DNA of 34,351 bases from JACMLD01 sp964245425 (GCA_964245425.1 CAXTMV010000027.1:1-34351), one strand, 5' to 3'. Counted from the stretch's first letter, positions 1 to 7,946 are shown. The notes: a model not told the origin generated them from the sequence alone. Program-made: numbers and translations.

Positions 1-65
1 ATCCACTGGTATATTTTTATCAATGCTATAAAAGGCAGGCTAAGCAGCCGGAGTATTGTTTTCAT
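1..65 (-). CDS. yidD: Membrane protein insertion efficiency factor YidD, N-terminal part (cut by window edge)
   Basis: Reading the minus strand from an ATG at 65 gives MKTILRLLSLPFIALIKIYQ followed by W, open to the window edge. The stretch ALIKIYQ matches the start of YidD, where an amphipathic N-terminal helix 'LIR/KxYQxxISP' precedes the Cys-rich 'CRxxPTCS' core; that core would lie outside the window. YidD is a small membrane-associated protein that assists YidC-dependent insertion of inner-membrane proteins. The gene overlaps the 3' end of rnpA by 26 bp in another frame, the usual rpmH-rnpA-yidD order, which supports translational coupling. Only 21 codons are visible, so the family call rests on this short match plus gene order. 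Confidence 0.78.
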   Translation of the reverse strand, partial: MKTILRLLSLPFIALIKIYQW

Positions 66-456
66 CGGCAATCAGTAGTAATTTTTGTATTACAGGTGCC
101 ATTTTCTCTTTAACAAAATTAAATGAGGGCAGTTCTTTGCCGGTATAAATAAAAAATAATACCAGGGTTTGTGTATGCCCGCTCATTTTCTCTGCCAGCT
201 CCTTTTTTTGCAGGCGCCAGGCTTCCCGGGTTAACCTTTTGATGCGGTTGCGGTCTACGGCTTTTTTAAAATTCCGGGTACCGGCGCCTACGCCGCATTG
301 CAAATCAGCCTGGTCTTTGCCGGCCTCTTTATTTTGAAAAAGATAGAATACCCGGTAGGGATGCGCTGTGAGGCGCTGCCCCTTACTGAAGAGTGCTTCT
401 ATTTTTGTCCGGCTTTTCAACCGATCCTGTTTGCCTAGTGTAAAACGCTCTCCCAT
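40..456 (-). CDS. rnpA: Ribonuclease P protein component
   Basis: This 138-residue basic protein is the protein subunit of RNase P, which helps the catalytic RNA remove 5' leaders from tRNA precursors. It has the family's N-terminal 'FTLGKQDRLKSRTKIEALF' block and the conserved RNR motif (R69-N70-R71, in KKAVDRNRIKRLTREAWR) that contacts the RNA. An insert with 'QNKEAGKDQADLQCGV' precedes the core strand, as in other Bacteroidota homologues. The ATG at 456 starts the conserved block. The gene lies 110 bp downstream of rpmH with a terminator-like hairpin between them, and its end overlaps yidD. Length and motifs are normal for the family. Confidence 0.96.
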   Translation of the reverse strand: MGERFTLGKQDRLKSRTKIEALFSKGQRLTAHPYRVFYLFQNKEAGKDQADLQCGVGAGTRNFKKAVDRNRIKRLTREAWRLQKKELAEKMSGHTQTLVLFFIYTGKELPSFNFVKEKMAPVIQKLLLIADENNTPAA

Positions 457-485
457 ACTTTATACATCACCGGGCGAACGCCCGG

Positions 486-520
486 AAAACAAAAATAGCC
501 CCGAATGAGTTCGGGGCTAT
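486..520 (-). terminator. Intrinsic terminator/attenuator between rpmH and rnpA
   Basis: Positions 495-505 and 510-520 form a perfect 11-bp stem (ATAGCCCCGAA) with a 4-nt loop. On the minus strand it is followed by TTTTTGTTTT. It lies about 46 nt after the rpmH stop and 30-40 nt before the rnpA start, so it probably makes much rpmH transcript end before rnpA. A second small GC hairpin (CCGGGCGAACGCCCGG, about 470-485) follows directly. Confidence 0.8.
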
Positions 521-566
521 AACGATATCTGCAGAACTATTCCTTTTACGGAACAGCCTAAATCAT

Positions 567-722
567 TTATTTTAATCCTTTCTCGTCAGAAACGGTTAGT
601 TTATGACGCCCTTTTGCGCGGCGGCTTGCCAATACCTTGCGACCATTGGCCGTTTGCATGCGCTTACGAAAACCATGCACGGTTTTACGGCGGCGTTTAT
701 GTGGCTGGAATGTCTGTTTCAT
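567..722 (-). CDS. rpmH: 50S ribosomal protein L34
   Basis: This 51-residue, strongly basic protein begins MKQTFQPHKRRRKTVHGFRK and ends in ..VSDEKGLK. The 'TFQPHKRRRKxxHGFRKRM' and 'GRKVLASRRAKGRHKLTV' segments are the L34 signature, a small protein that binds 23S rRNA in the large subunit. It is shorter than many ORF-length cut-offs. The ATG at 722 is the only start that gives the full conserved N terminus. It is the first gene of the rpmH-rnpA-yidD unit, with a candidate -7 box at 813-820. dnaA, its neighbour in many other phyla, is not upstream here; murI is. Confidence 0.97.
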   Translation of the reverse strand: MKQTFQPHKRRRKTVHGFRKRMQTANGRKVLASRRAKGRHKLTVSDEKGLK

Positions 723-812
723 TGTTTAATTTTTTTCACTTTTTAAAATAAGGCCGGGGCCGTGTTTCCGTCTGACAACAGGTCACCACACCCGTTGTTT
801 GTGAAAGGACGG

Positions 813-820
813 CAAAGGTA
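813..820 (-). promoter_or_regulatory. Candidate -7 box for rpmH (TACCTTTG)
   Basis: The minus strand reads TACCTTTG, matching the Bacteroidota -7 consensus TAnnTTTG, about 90 nt upstream of the rpmH ATG. No TTG is found at the expected -33 distance, where the AAAGGATTTTC repeats begin, so the call is tentative. Confidence 0.4.
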
Positions 821-841
821 AGGATTTAGGACGAGGATTTT

Positions 842-875
842 AAAGGATTTTCAAAGGATTTTCAAAGGATTTTTT
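842..875. repeat. Three tandem copies of AAAGGATTTTC with a distant inverted copy
   Basis: Units lie at 842-852, 853-863 and 864-874. The last one, extended to 875 (AAAGGATTTTTT), is exactly complementary to 909-920 (AAAAAATCCTTT), and AGGACGAG at 828-835 pairs with CTCGTCCT at 928-935. The block fills the gap between murI and the rpmH promoter region. A related sequence is seen at 8851-8879. Confidence 0.7.
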
Positions 876-944
876 GGATTATCGGATTTTGCCGCCAGTC
901 TTTTCCGCAAAAAATCCTTTCCGATACTCGTCCTACCTCCGAGT

Positions 945-1781
945 CTACAATCCTGGTTCAAGGTCTATATGCTGTGATTGTACTGAATGCCCGAAGAAAA
1001 TACCAGCATGGGTATCAAAATCAGCCGGTGAATCGGTTGTGTAAAATGCCTGCTGCCCGTTTTTACTGCATTGCTGCGCTATTTCGGGATGCCGTTGAAG
1101 GTAATCTGCCAGGCTATTGGCCACAATCTGCCCCTGAGAAAGAAGGGTGATGCCGGGCGGCAGCAGGGCGGCTATTTTTTTGTGTAACAGGGGGTAATGG
1201 GTGCAGGCGAGTAACAGGGTATCTATTGCGGCCGACTGCGAAAGTATATGGCGCAGGTGCTGCGCCACAAAATAATCGGCCCCGGGCTTGTCGTACTCAT
1301 TGGCTTCCACCAGCGGCACCCACATGGGGCAGGCTTCCTGAAATACCTGCAGGCCGGGAAAGAATTTTTCAATTTCGATGGGATAAGAGTTTGATGCTAC
1401 TGTGCCACTGGTAGCCAGGATACCCACCTGGCCGGTATTCGTAAAGGTGCCGATTACTTCCGTGGTGGGCCTGATGACTCCCAGCACCCTTTTACCCGCC
1501 GACAGCAAGGGCAGATCTTTTTGCTGGATAGTGCGCAATGCCTTTGCAGAAGCGGTATTGCAGGCCAGTATAACCAGGTTGCAACCCTGGCTGAAAAACC
1601 AGTGTACACATTGCAGGGTATACTGATAAACTGTTTCAAAAGAACGATTGCCATACGGCGCCCGGGCATTGTCGCCCAGGTATAAATAATCATACTGGGG
1701 CAGCTTTGCCTGTATGTCTTTTAAAATAGTAAGACCGCCATACCCCGAGTCAAAAACACCTATGGGTTGTGCTTTGTGCAT
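945..1781 (-). CDS. murI: Glutamate racemase
   Basis: This 278-residue enzyme interconverts L- and D-glutamate, supplying D-Glu for peptidoglycan stem peptides in the cytoplasm. The cofactor-independent racemase signatures are present: 'GVFDSGYGGL' with Asp11, 'ILACNTASA' with the first catalytic Cys74, and 'LLACTHYPLL' with the second catalytic Cys193 and His195. I start at the ATG at 1781; an in-frame TTG two codons upstream is also possible, but the conserved block starts after the ATG. It is the last gene of the bamA/skp envelope cluster but is separated from skp by an intrinsic terminator, so it may be expressed partly on its own. Confidence 0.96.
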   Translation of the reverse strand: MHKAQPIGVFDSGYGGLTILKDIQAKLPQYDYLYLGDNARAPYGNRSFETVYQYTLQCVHWFFSQGCNLVILACNTASAKALRTIQQKDLPLLSAGKRVLGVIRPTTEVIGTFTNTGQVGILATSGTVASNSYPIEIEKFFPGLQVFQEACPMWVPLVEANEYDKPGADYFVAQHLRHILSQSAAIDTLLLACTHYPLLHKKIAALLPPGITLLSQGQIVANSLADYLQRHPEIAQQCSKNGQQAFYTTDSPADFDTHAGIFFGHSVQSQHIDLEPGL

Positions 1782-1784
1782 ATA

Positions 1785-1824
1785 CAAAAATAAAAACGCC
1801 AGGCGTAGAAACCTGACGTTTTTT
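1785..1824 (-). terminator. Intrinsic terminator after the second skp gene
   Basis: Arms 1792-1803 and 1812-1823 form a 12-bp stem with one C/A mismatch and an 8-nt loop. The minus strand continues ATTTTTG, giving a U-rich tail. It lies about 20 nt after the skp stop codon and ends at the murI start. Confidence 0.7.
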
Positions 1825-1844
1825 AAAATGATATTAAGTGAGGG

Positions 1845-2351
1845 TTATTTCAATCCCAGTTTCTTTTTTACGAGGGGCGCCATATCATCTGCAGGCGGAG
1901 AAACCAGCAACGCTTCCTTTACAAAAACATAGGTAAACCCATTTTCCTTTGCTACTGCCTGTACAGCATCCAAGGCTTTCTTTTGTATAGGGGCAGACAT
2001 TTCATCTTGTTTCTTCCTTAATTCTTCCTGGATACGCTGCTCTTCGCCTTGCATAGCCGTCATTTGATCCTGCAATCCTTTTCTCTTTACTTCTTTTACC
2101 GCAGGCACCATGGTGGCGGAGTCTTTGTAAAATTTGGCCACTGCATCATCAAAGGCAGCGTTTTTATCCTGGGCGCTCTGGTATAAAGCATCCCGGAACT
2201 GCTGTAAGGCAGTATCAGCCTTTTTAGCTTCGGGCATTGACAGAATAATATCGCTCAGCGCGATATAACCAATCTTGTTTTGTGCCTGCGCACGGATACC
2301 TGTTGTTAGTAACACTGCTGCCAGGAGCACTAAAGTAAAAGCCTTTTTCAT
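1845..2351 (-). CDS. OmpH/Skp family periplasmic chaperone (copy distal to bamA)
   Basis: The 168-residue product has a signal peptide (residues 1-23, MKKAFTLVLLAAVLLTTG.., cleavage before QNKIGYI) and a long charged helical middle rich in Lys, Glu, Ala and Gln (about 45-130). This is the Skp/OmpH layout, in which a small beta body carries two coiled-coil tentacles that hold unfolded outer-membrane proteins in the periplasm. 'KIGYIALSDIILSMPEAKKAD' corresponds to the family's N-terminal strand-helix segment. It lies 150 bp downstream of a second skp gene and in the same cluster as bamA, so it probably feeds barrels to BamA. The two copies differ strongly in sequence, so their duties may differ. 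Confidence 0.9.
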   Translation of the reverse strand: MKKAFTLVLLAAVLLTTGIRAQAQNKIGYIALSDIILSMPEAKKADTALQQFRDALYQSAQDKNAAFDDAVAKFYKDSATMVPAVKEVKRKGLQDQMTAMQGEEQRIQEELRKKQDEMSAPIQKKALDAVQAVAKENGFTYVFVKEALLVSPPADDMAPLVKKKLGLK

Positions 2352-2377
2352 TGTTGTTTTTGTTTTTAGTATAGATA

Positions 2378-2397
2378 AAACCCGGCTACCAGGGTTT
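2378..2397 (-). terminator. Hairpin between the two skp genes (possible attenuator)
   Basis: AAACCC at 2378-2383 pairs with GGGTTT at 2392-2397, with two more GC pairs inside and one bulge. On the minus strand it is followed by TTATC and later T-rich sequence, and it sits about 25 nt before the downstream skp ATG. The U tract is poor, so partial termination or mRNA processing are both possible. Confidence 0.4.
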
Positions 2398-2501
2398 CAC
2401 ATTTTATAGTTGTGTTTATTAAAGACTCCGTTGCCTGCAAAAAGCTGCTTTCGCTATAATTTAACATCCTCTGTTAACAAGCTGATACCAAAAGCGGCAC
2501 T

Positions 2502-3014
2502 TTATTTTACGCCCAGTTCACGCAGCACATCCTCACTCCTGTCCAGTTTTGGGTCGGCAAATATAACAGTAATTCCTTCACTTTTATCTAAAATCAGGTC
2601 GTATTGTTTGGCGGTGGCTATTTTCTGGATGGCGTTATAGACCTTGTCCTGCACGGGTTTCACCAGTTCCTGCCGCTTTTTAAACAGATCCCCTTCAAAA
2701 CCAAACCTTTTGCGTTGCAAATCGCGGGTTTCTTTTTCTTTGTTAAATATTTCGTCCTCTCTTTTTTTCTTCAGCACATCGCTTAACATTACCTGTTCGG
2801 CATCAAAATCTTTGTACATCTTGTCCAGTTCAGCCTGTTTGACTTCAATTTCCTTCTGCCACTGTTCGCTTACCTGGTCAAGCTTTTTTTGTGCATCCTT
2901 GTAATCGGGCATCTTGTCAAGAATGTATTTGGTATCTACCACGGCCCAGCGCTGGGCGTTTGCCATGGTTACCATTGCCAGCAGGCTGCAGGTTAAAAAG
3001 AGTAGTTTTTTCAT
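2502..3014 (-). CDS. OmpH/Skp family periplasmic chaperone (copy next to bamA)
   Basis: From the ATG at 3014 the product is 170 residues with a clear signal peptide (MKKLLFLTCSLLAMVTMANA, cleavage before QRW). The mature part starts 'RWAVVDTKYILDKMPDYKDA' and continues into a highly charged coiled coil (about residues 45-125, with many KK, KE and RD pairs). It ends with 'YDLILDKSEGITVIFADPKLDRSEDVLRELG', matching the conserved C-terminal half of bacterial OmpH proteins. A longer open frame extends upstream but lacks a sensible leader. A promoter with both -33 and -7 elements lies 45-70 nt upstream of this start, after a hairpin, so the two skp genes can be made without bamA. Confidence 0.93.
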   Translation of the reverse strand: MKKLLFLTCSLLAMVTMANAQRWAVVDTKYILDKMPDYKDAQKKLDQVSEQWQKEIEVKQAELDKMYKDFDAEQVMLSDVLKKKREDEIFNKEKETRDLQRKRFGFEGDLFKKRQELVKPVQDKVYNAIQKIATAKQYDLILDKSEGITVIFADPKLDRSEDVLRELGVK

Positions 3015-3056
3015 ACCAATTGTTTTTTTATTAGAGGGCTGATTGCCAACACGATT

Positions 3057-3086
3057 CAAAAATATCCCGAAAGATTTAAAATACAA
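3057..3086 (-). promoter_or_regulatory. Promoter for the skp pair (TTG-N19-TATTTTTG)
   Basis: On the minus strand TTG (3086-3084) is followed after 19 nt by TATTTTTG (3064-3057), a full match to the Bacteroidota housekeeping promoter. The predicted start point near 3050 leaves a leader of about 35 nt before the skp ATG at 3014. Confidence 0.6.
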
Positions 3087-3089
3087 AGC

Positions 3090-3109
3090 TGCCTGCCAAA
3101 TGGCAGGCA
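3090..3109 (-). other. 8-bp perfect hairpin between bamA and skp
   Basis: TGCCTGCC (3090-3097) and GGCAGGCA (3102-3109) flank a 4-nt loop about 40 nt after the bamA stop. On the minus strand it is followed by GCTTTGTATTTT, a weak U tract that also contains the -33 element of the skp promoter. It may end or stabilise the bamA message. Confidence 0.5.
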
Positions 3110-3149
3110 AGCACATTGAAAAATAATATTTGTTCCCCTGGCTATTTGG

Positions 3150-5897
3150 TTATTCCGGCTCAAAGCCCAGCAGGAAGGTAAACTTAGCTGCGCCCTTTAA
3201 CCCAACACCGGGTTGCAGCCTGTCTAGCCCTATGCCATAGTCGAAGCCCAGCAAACCGAACATCGGTAAAAAGAAGCGCATGCCCAAGCCAACGCTTCTT
3301 CTAAGCTGGAAGGGATTATAATCTTTATAATTGTACCAGCCGTTGGCCGCCTCAAAAAATGCCAGCCCGTAAATAGTGCTGCTGGGGTTGGTGCTAAAAG
3401 GATAGCGAATCTCTGCCGTGTATTTATTAAACAGGGTAAAGAATGTGCTGGTGCTGTTCTGGTCGGGGTTAACCTTGGGATCAGAGCTGGTATAAATAGG
3501 ATAACCCCTCTGCGAAATGATATCATAACCAAGGATACCATAGTTATTCGAAAGACCTGCATCGCCCAACTGAAAACGTTCAAACGGCGAATAATCGAGT
3601 TTGGCACTGTAACGGCCCATGAAGCCATATTTTGCGGCCAGCTTCAGGATAAATTGCTTGCTCCTATCTTCACCGGCGCCCCTGGTTAAAGGCACATACC
3701 ATTCGCCATTGAAACGCCATTTGTGGAATTCCACAAATTTGTATGGATTGGCAGAGGTGGCCAGGTTTTTATCGAACAACGAATAAGGCGGCGTAAACTG
3801 GCCGCTCAGTAAGAAGCTGGAACCGCTTCTCGGGAAAAGTGGGGCATCTACCGAGTTGCGCGATAAGGACACTTTTATACTGATATTATTCGATCTGCCG
3901 TTGCTTAGGTTGGTTCCATCGCTGAGCCTGAAAAAACCAGGATAGTTTTTCAGGTTATACTGGGTATAGTTTAATTGGTATACCAGGGTAAAGAAGTCAT
4001 CGGGCCATTTCAATTGTTTACCCAGGGCTACGGAAAAGCTGAGTGATTTTAAGAAAGAGGTATCACCGGCGGCCTTGCTGTAAGTACCGGTTCGGTAGTC
4101 GTACGAATTGGAATATTTTGTACTGGCGGCGCTGAATGTAAGCGAATTTCTTTTCTTGCCTCCAAACCAGGGTTCGGTAAAAGATCCATTATAGGAACGG
4201 AATGCCCGGCCATTGCTTTGCACACGAACACTCAGTTTCTGGCCATCGCCGGTCGGCAACGGATCCCAAGAAGATTTTTTAAAGATATTCCGGATAGAGA
4301 AATTATTAAAGGTAACACCCAGGGTTCCGGTTAAGCCGATACCGCCACCCCAGCCCGCGCTCAATTCCAGCTGGTCGCTCGATTTTTCTTCTACCGCCCA
4401 GTTAATATCAACGGTTCCATCGTCCTGGTTGGGTACGATATTGGGATTAATCTTTTCCTGGTTAAAATAGCCCAGCTGTGCAATTTCACGGTTGGTACGG
4501 ATAACCAGATCGCGACTGAATTTATCGCCTGGCACCGTGCGCAGTTCGCGCCGTATTACATATTCTTTTGTTTTTTCGTTACCGCTGATGGTCACATTTT
4601 TGATGGTTGCCTGCGGGCCTTCTACCAGGCGGATTTCATGATCGATGGTATCGTTGTAAACGGCGGTTTCAATGGGGTCTGCATGAAAGAACAGGTAGCC
4701 ATCATCCTGGTATAAACTCAATATATCGCCTCCTTCCGGTGTAACCTGCTTGCCTACCCGCTTATTGAGTGTTTCCAGGTTATATACATCGCCTTTGTGG
4801 ATACCGAGAATTAAATTCAAAATAGAATCAGGGTACTTGGTATTGCCTTTCCAGGTAATATTTCCGAAATAATATTTATGCCCTTCCTGTACTTTGATGT
4901 CTACGTTAATATTTCCCAGCTTATTATAGTACTGGGTATCTGCTGCTATGATCGCATCGCGGTAGCCGAGGGAATTGTAATACTCCATCAGGTGTACTTT
5001 ATCTTCTGCATATTTTTTATCGTTGAACTTGGCAGATGAAAACCGGAAGCGAAAATAAGGATCGATGAATTCGATGGTTTTTGAGGGGGAGAGAAAGCCC
5101 CATTGTTGTACATATTCACGAAATGTATAGGGCTTGTTGTTGCCGTAAACACTGCTGTCTTTGCTGGGATAGATGCTGATGCGCATGGCTTCCTTGGTGC
5201 CTTTCAGCTGGCTTTTCAGTTTTCCTTCCTTTACATTTTCATTGCCAAATATCTTTACCTGGCCAATCCTTACTTTGTTTCCCTTGGTAATGTACAGGGT
5301 CAGGTTAACGGAGTTGGCTACATTGGGATCTATTTTTTCGTCTATTTTAACGGTAGCGCTCTGGTAGCCTTTTTCGGTAAAATAACGTTGAATATTGTCG
5401 ATGGCAGTCAGTTTGGTGTTTTCTGTTACCACCCTTCCCTTTACCAGGCCGGATTTGGTTTTCAAATCATCTTCCTGGCCTTTTTTAACACCCCTGAAAG
5501 TAAAGAGTCCTAACCGCGGGCGCTCTACCACATGTATTTCCACATAAATGTCTTTGCCATCAATCTTGGTAAAGAAAATCTGCACATTGGCGAACAGCTT
5601 TTGATTCCACAAATTCTGGATAGCATGGCTGAAATTGTCGCCGCCGGGGTAAAGTATTTTATCGCCGATATTGAGACCTGAAATGGAAGTGAGCAGGGAT
5701 TGATCATATGCCTTGGTGCCTGTAAAAACGATGCCTGCCAAAACGTATTCCTTAGGCGTTTTAGACTGGGGTATGGCCAGGAGTTCGGGGTCTACGGATG
5801 TAGGTTTGGATGTGTCCGGTTGTTGTGCCAGCACCGGGAGAGATGAAAAAACACAAAGAAATAATAAGCAGTGTACTAAGCGTAATGATTTTGGCAT
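3150..5897 (-). CDS. bamA: Outer membrane protein assembly factor BamA
   Basis: This 915-residue Omp85 protein is the core of the machine that folds beta-barrels into the outer membrane. It has a signal peptide (residues 1-24, ..SLPVLAQ), then five POTRA domains (roughly 50-125, 127-207, 208-363, 366-450 and 452-528), then a barrel from about 535 to the end. POTRA3 carries the long insert usual in Bacteroidota (about residues 255-320, with 'PYTFREYVQQWGFLSPSKTI'). The loop-6 motif appears as 'SQRGYPIYT', equivalent to VRGF in proteobacteria. It lies 64 bp downstream of uppS and upstream of two skp genes. It ends in ..GFEPE rather than a terminal Phe. Confidence 0.97.
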   Translation of the reverse strand: MPKSLRLVHCLLFLCVFSSLPVLAQQPDTSKPTSVDPELLAIPQSKTPKEYVLAGIVFTGTKAYDQSLLTSISGLNIGDKILYPGGDNFSHAIQNLWNQKLFANVQIFFTKIDGKDIYVEIHVVERPRLGLFTFRGVKKGQEDDLKTKSGLVKGRVVTENTKLTAIDNIQRYFTEKGYQSATVKIDEKIDPNVANSVNLTLYITKGNKVRIGQVKIFGNENVKEGKLKSQLKGTKEAMRISIYPSKDSSVYGNNKPYTFREYVQQWGFLSPSKTIEFIDPYFRFRFSSAKFNDKKYAEDKVHLMEYYNSLGYRDAIIAADTQYYNKLGNINVDIKVQEGHKYYFGNITWKGNTKYPDSILNLILGIHKGDVYNLETLNKRVGKQVTPEGGDILSLYQDDGYLFFHADPIETAVYNDTIDHEIRLVEGPQATIKNVTISGNEKTKEYVIRRELRTVPGDKFSRDLVIRTNREIAQLGYFNQEKINPNIVPNQDDGTVDINWAVEEKSSDQLELSAGWGGGIGLTGTLGVTFNNFSIRNIFKKSSWDPLPTGDGQKLSVRVQSNGRAFRSYNGSFTEPWFGGKKRNSLTFSAASTKYSNSYDYRTGTYSKAAGDTSFLKSLSFSVALGKQLKWPDDFFTLVYQLNYTQYNLKNYPGFFRLSDGTNLSNGRSNNISIKVSLSRNSVDAPLFPRSGSSFLLSGQFTPPYSLFDKNLATSANPYKFVEFHKWRFNGEWYVPLTRGAGEDRSKQFILKLAAKYGFMGRYSAKLDYSPFERFQLGDAGLSNNYGILGYDIISQRGYPIYTSSDPKVNPDQNSTSTFFTLFNKYTAEIRYPFSTNPSSTIYGLAFFEAANGWYNYKDYNPFQLRRSVGLGMRFFLPMFGLLGFDYGIGLDRLQPGVGLKGAAKFTFLLGFEPE

Positions 5898-5961
5898 CCA
5901 GTCTTACATTTTAAGAGATCGGCAAATTAAAGGGATTAATTAAAAGTCTTTGTTAAAACCG

Positions 5962-6723
5962 TCAGCCAGCGGATATTTCCTGCTTAACCTGCTGGCCGGT
6001 TTTACCAAAGCGGCGTTCCCTTTTTTGAAAATCCACAATGGCTTCATATAATTTTTCTTTCCTGAAATCCGGCCAGCGGACATCTGTGAAATATAGTTCG
6101 GCATAGGCAAGCTGGTACAATAGGAAATTGCTGATGCGGTATTCTCCACTGGTGCGGATCATCAGTTCCGGGTCGGGAAAGTTGCTGGTAGACAGGTATT
6201 GCTGCAGGGTATCCTGGTTAATGCCTGCCGGGTCAACTTTACCGGATTTCACATCCAGCGCTATATTTTTTACGGCGTTCACCAGTTCCCAGCGGCTGCT
6301 GTAGCTGAGTGCCATTACCAGGTTTAAACCGGTATTTTTGGCGGTAAAGCCCAGGGCCTCATCCAGTTCCTGCTGGGCATAGGCCGGCAGCATCTTAATA
6401 TCACCTATCACATGCAGCCTGATATTATTCTTGTTCAGGGTATCTACTTCTTTGCGGATGGTATCTACCAGCAGCTCCATCAATCCTGTTACTTCGTATT
6501 CGGGGCGATCCCAGTTCTCGGTACTGAATGCATACAGCGTAAGGTAGCCAATGCCCAGCTCGGCGCAACCTTCTACAATATCCCGTACGCTTTCTACCCC
6601 GTGAAAATGACCATAGAGCCTGTCCTGCCCCTGTTCTTGCGCCCACCTGCCATTTCCATCCATAATGATAGCGATGTGCTTTGGCAGTTTATGCAGGTCT
6701 ATACTGGCTTTCAGCGATTCCAT
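5962..6723 (-). CDS. uppS: Undecaprenyl diphosphate synthase (isoprenyl transferase)
   Basis: This 253-residue cytoplasmic enzyme adds isopentenyl units in cis to farnesyl diphosphate, giving the carrier lipid for peptidoglycan and surface polysaccharides. The signatures are complete: 'IIMDGNGRWA' with catalytic Asp22, 'LTLYAFSTENW' for substrate binding, and 'MIRTSGEYRISNFLLYQLAY' followed by 'AELYFTDVRWPDF'. Family members usually have '..RTSGExRLSNFLLWQ..', so the Ile and Tyr variants are mild. The ATG at 6723 is preceded by a TAGATTTG box at 6744-6751 (minus strand) without a matching -33. bamA follows after 64 bp, so these two probably share a transcript. Confidence 0.97.
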   Translation of the reverse strand: MESLKASIDLHKLPKHIAIIMDGNGRWAQEQGQDRLYGHFHGVESVRDIVEGCAELGIGYLTLYAFSTENWDRPEYEVTGLMELLVDTIRKEVDTLNKNNIRLHVIGDIKMLPAYAQQELDEALGFTAKNTGLNLVMALSYSSRWELVNAVKNIALDVKSGKVDPAGINQDTLQQYLSTSNFPDPELMIRTSGEYRISNFLLYQLAYAELYFTDVRWPDFRKEKLYEAIVDFQKRERRFGKTGQQVKQEISAG

Positions 6724-6992
6724 AACAGGTTAATTGAAGGCGGCAAATCTACAAAAAACAATTGGCACGCGGCGTTTTATGTTGAGGGCTTAGGCAGCTA
6801 ACAGCTATAGTGATTGGCTTTTGCTTCCATTGCGTTGCATTTTCCATAATATATCACAAAAAGATAATATGGTGGCTGCCTGTCAGCAATCGACAGCTAT
6901 CGGTTTTCAAAATAGCAAGAGGGAAAATATAAAAGTATTACTGCCAGACAGGCAAGCAACGCGTTAAAAGCGCCTAGTTAACGACGCCCCAC

Positions 6993-7853
6993 TTAATTCG
7001 CTTTCGGGCAATGATAAGAAGAAAGGTTAAAGGAGAACATGATTTCAGCCATTACATAGGCGTCTTTTTGTTTGGGAAATCCTCTTTGCCTTCCGGTGCC
7101 ATTCACAAACCCGATTTTATCCGTGCCGGTTTCACCACTCCGGTCGTTCAGGATTTCTGCCAGCGAAGCAGAGCCATCCGGTAATTTGGGAAATATGCTG
7201 GGGTCTACATATGTTTTGCTTACATCGTCAATATAATCGGTGGTGGTGAAGCGGTAGACCACTTCAAAGCCAATATTTACTTTTTCGGTTACATTGTATT
7301 TTACGCCTACGCCCAGGGGCACGCAGAGCGCCATAGAACCGTAGGGTTTTCTGTCAGGGTAGGCTGCGTAACCCTGTCCTTCTGTACCCAGTGGGCGCAG
7401 GTATACTTTCTGTCCCTGGTAGTAAGCGTAGGGATCGTAACTAAAAGCGCCCACGCCAAAGGTAACATAGGGAGTAAAAGCATAGTCCAGCGTACCGGGT
7501 TCAAAACGCAGGAAATTAAAATCGCCCTGCAGGCCCAGTTCCCAGATATTGGTATTAAAGCTCAGGTTACGCCGGAGCTGGTATGCATTTTTTGTATTGT
7601 AAACGTCGGAATAACCCAGTTGTGCAAAGTGACCGCTTACCCGCAGCGCTATATAATTGCCGAATTGTTTCCTGAAAAAGGCTCCCAGGGCCAGTTTGGG
7701 GCGGTTAAGCCTTGCATTGGTATTCAGGTCGCCAAAATAATGGGCCGCACCGGCACTGATGCCAAATTCTCCCTCATGCACGGTAGCCTGTGGCTGCGCC
7801 GCCGCTGCAAATACAGATAAGACCGCTGCAAGAACTACCCAATTTTTTCTCAT
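6993..7853 (-). CDS. DUF6089-type outer membrane beta-barrel protein
   Basis: The 286-residue product has a signal peptide (residues 1-19, ..SVFAAAAQ). The mature part begins 'HEGEFGISAGAAHYFGDLNT', alternating aromatic and small residues in short strands as in eight-stranded outer-membrane barrels. 'AFTPYVTFGVGAFSYDPYA' and 'VPLGVGVKYNVTEKVNIGFE' are typical of the Bacteroidota family long annotated only as DUF6089 or porin-like. Its place between nadK and uppS is conserved in this phylum. Function is unknown; location next to bamA and uppS points to envelope assembly. The 269-bp gap to uppS holds short inverted repeats (GCCTGTC/GACAGGC) but no gene that I can see. Confidence 0.8.
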   Translation of the reverse strand: MRKNWVVLAAVLSVFAAAAQPQATVHEGEFGISAGAAHYFGDLNTNARLNRPKLALGAFFRKQFGNYIALRVSGHFAQLGYSDVYNTKNAYQLRRNLSFNTNIWELGLQGDFNFLRFEPGTLDYAFTPYVTFGVGAFSYDPYAYYQGQKVYLRPLGTEGQGYAAYPDRKPYGSMALCVPLGVGVKYNVTEKVNIGFEVVYRFTTTDYIDDVSKTYVDPSIFPKLPDGSASLAEILNDRSGETGTDKIGFVNGTGRQRGFPKQKDAYVMAEIMFSFNLSSYHCPKAN

Positions 7854-7946
7854 AACTGCAAAATAAAAATTATATGCTGGTAACGCAATAATATATGTTT
7901 TCTTTTGTCTTCTGCAAGCGCTTTCAAAACTTTAACATTTGGCGCA

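Noticed and set aside
1..830. Replication origin next to rpmH-rnpA
   Set aside because: This operon marks oriC in many bacteria, but no cluster of TTATCCACA boxes and no dnaA are visible.
1785..1792. TATTTTTG on the minus strand as a murI promoter
   Set aside because: It matches the -7 consensus but its start point would fall at or inside the murI start codon, and it is the U tract of the preceding terminator.
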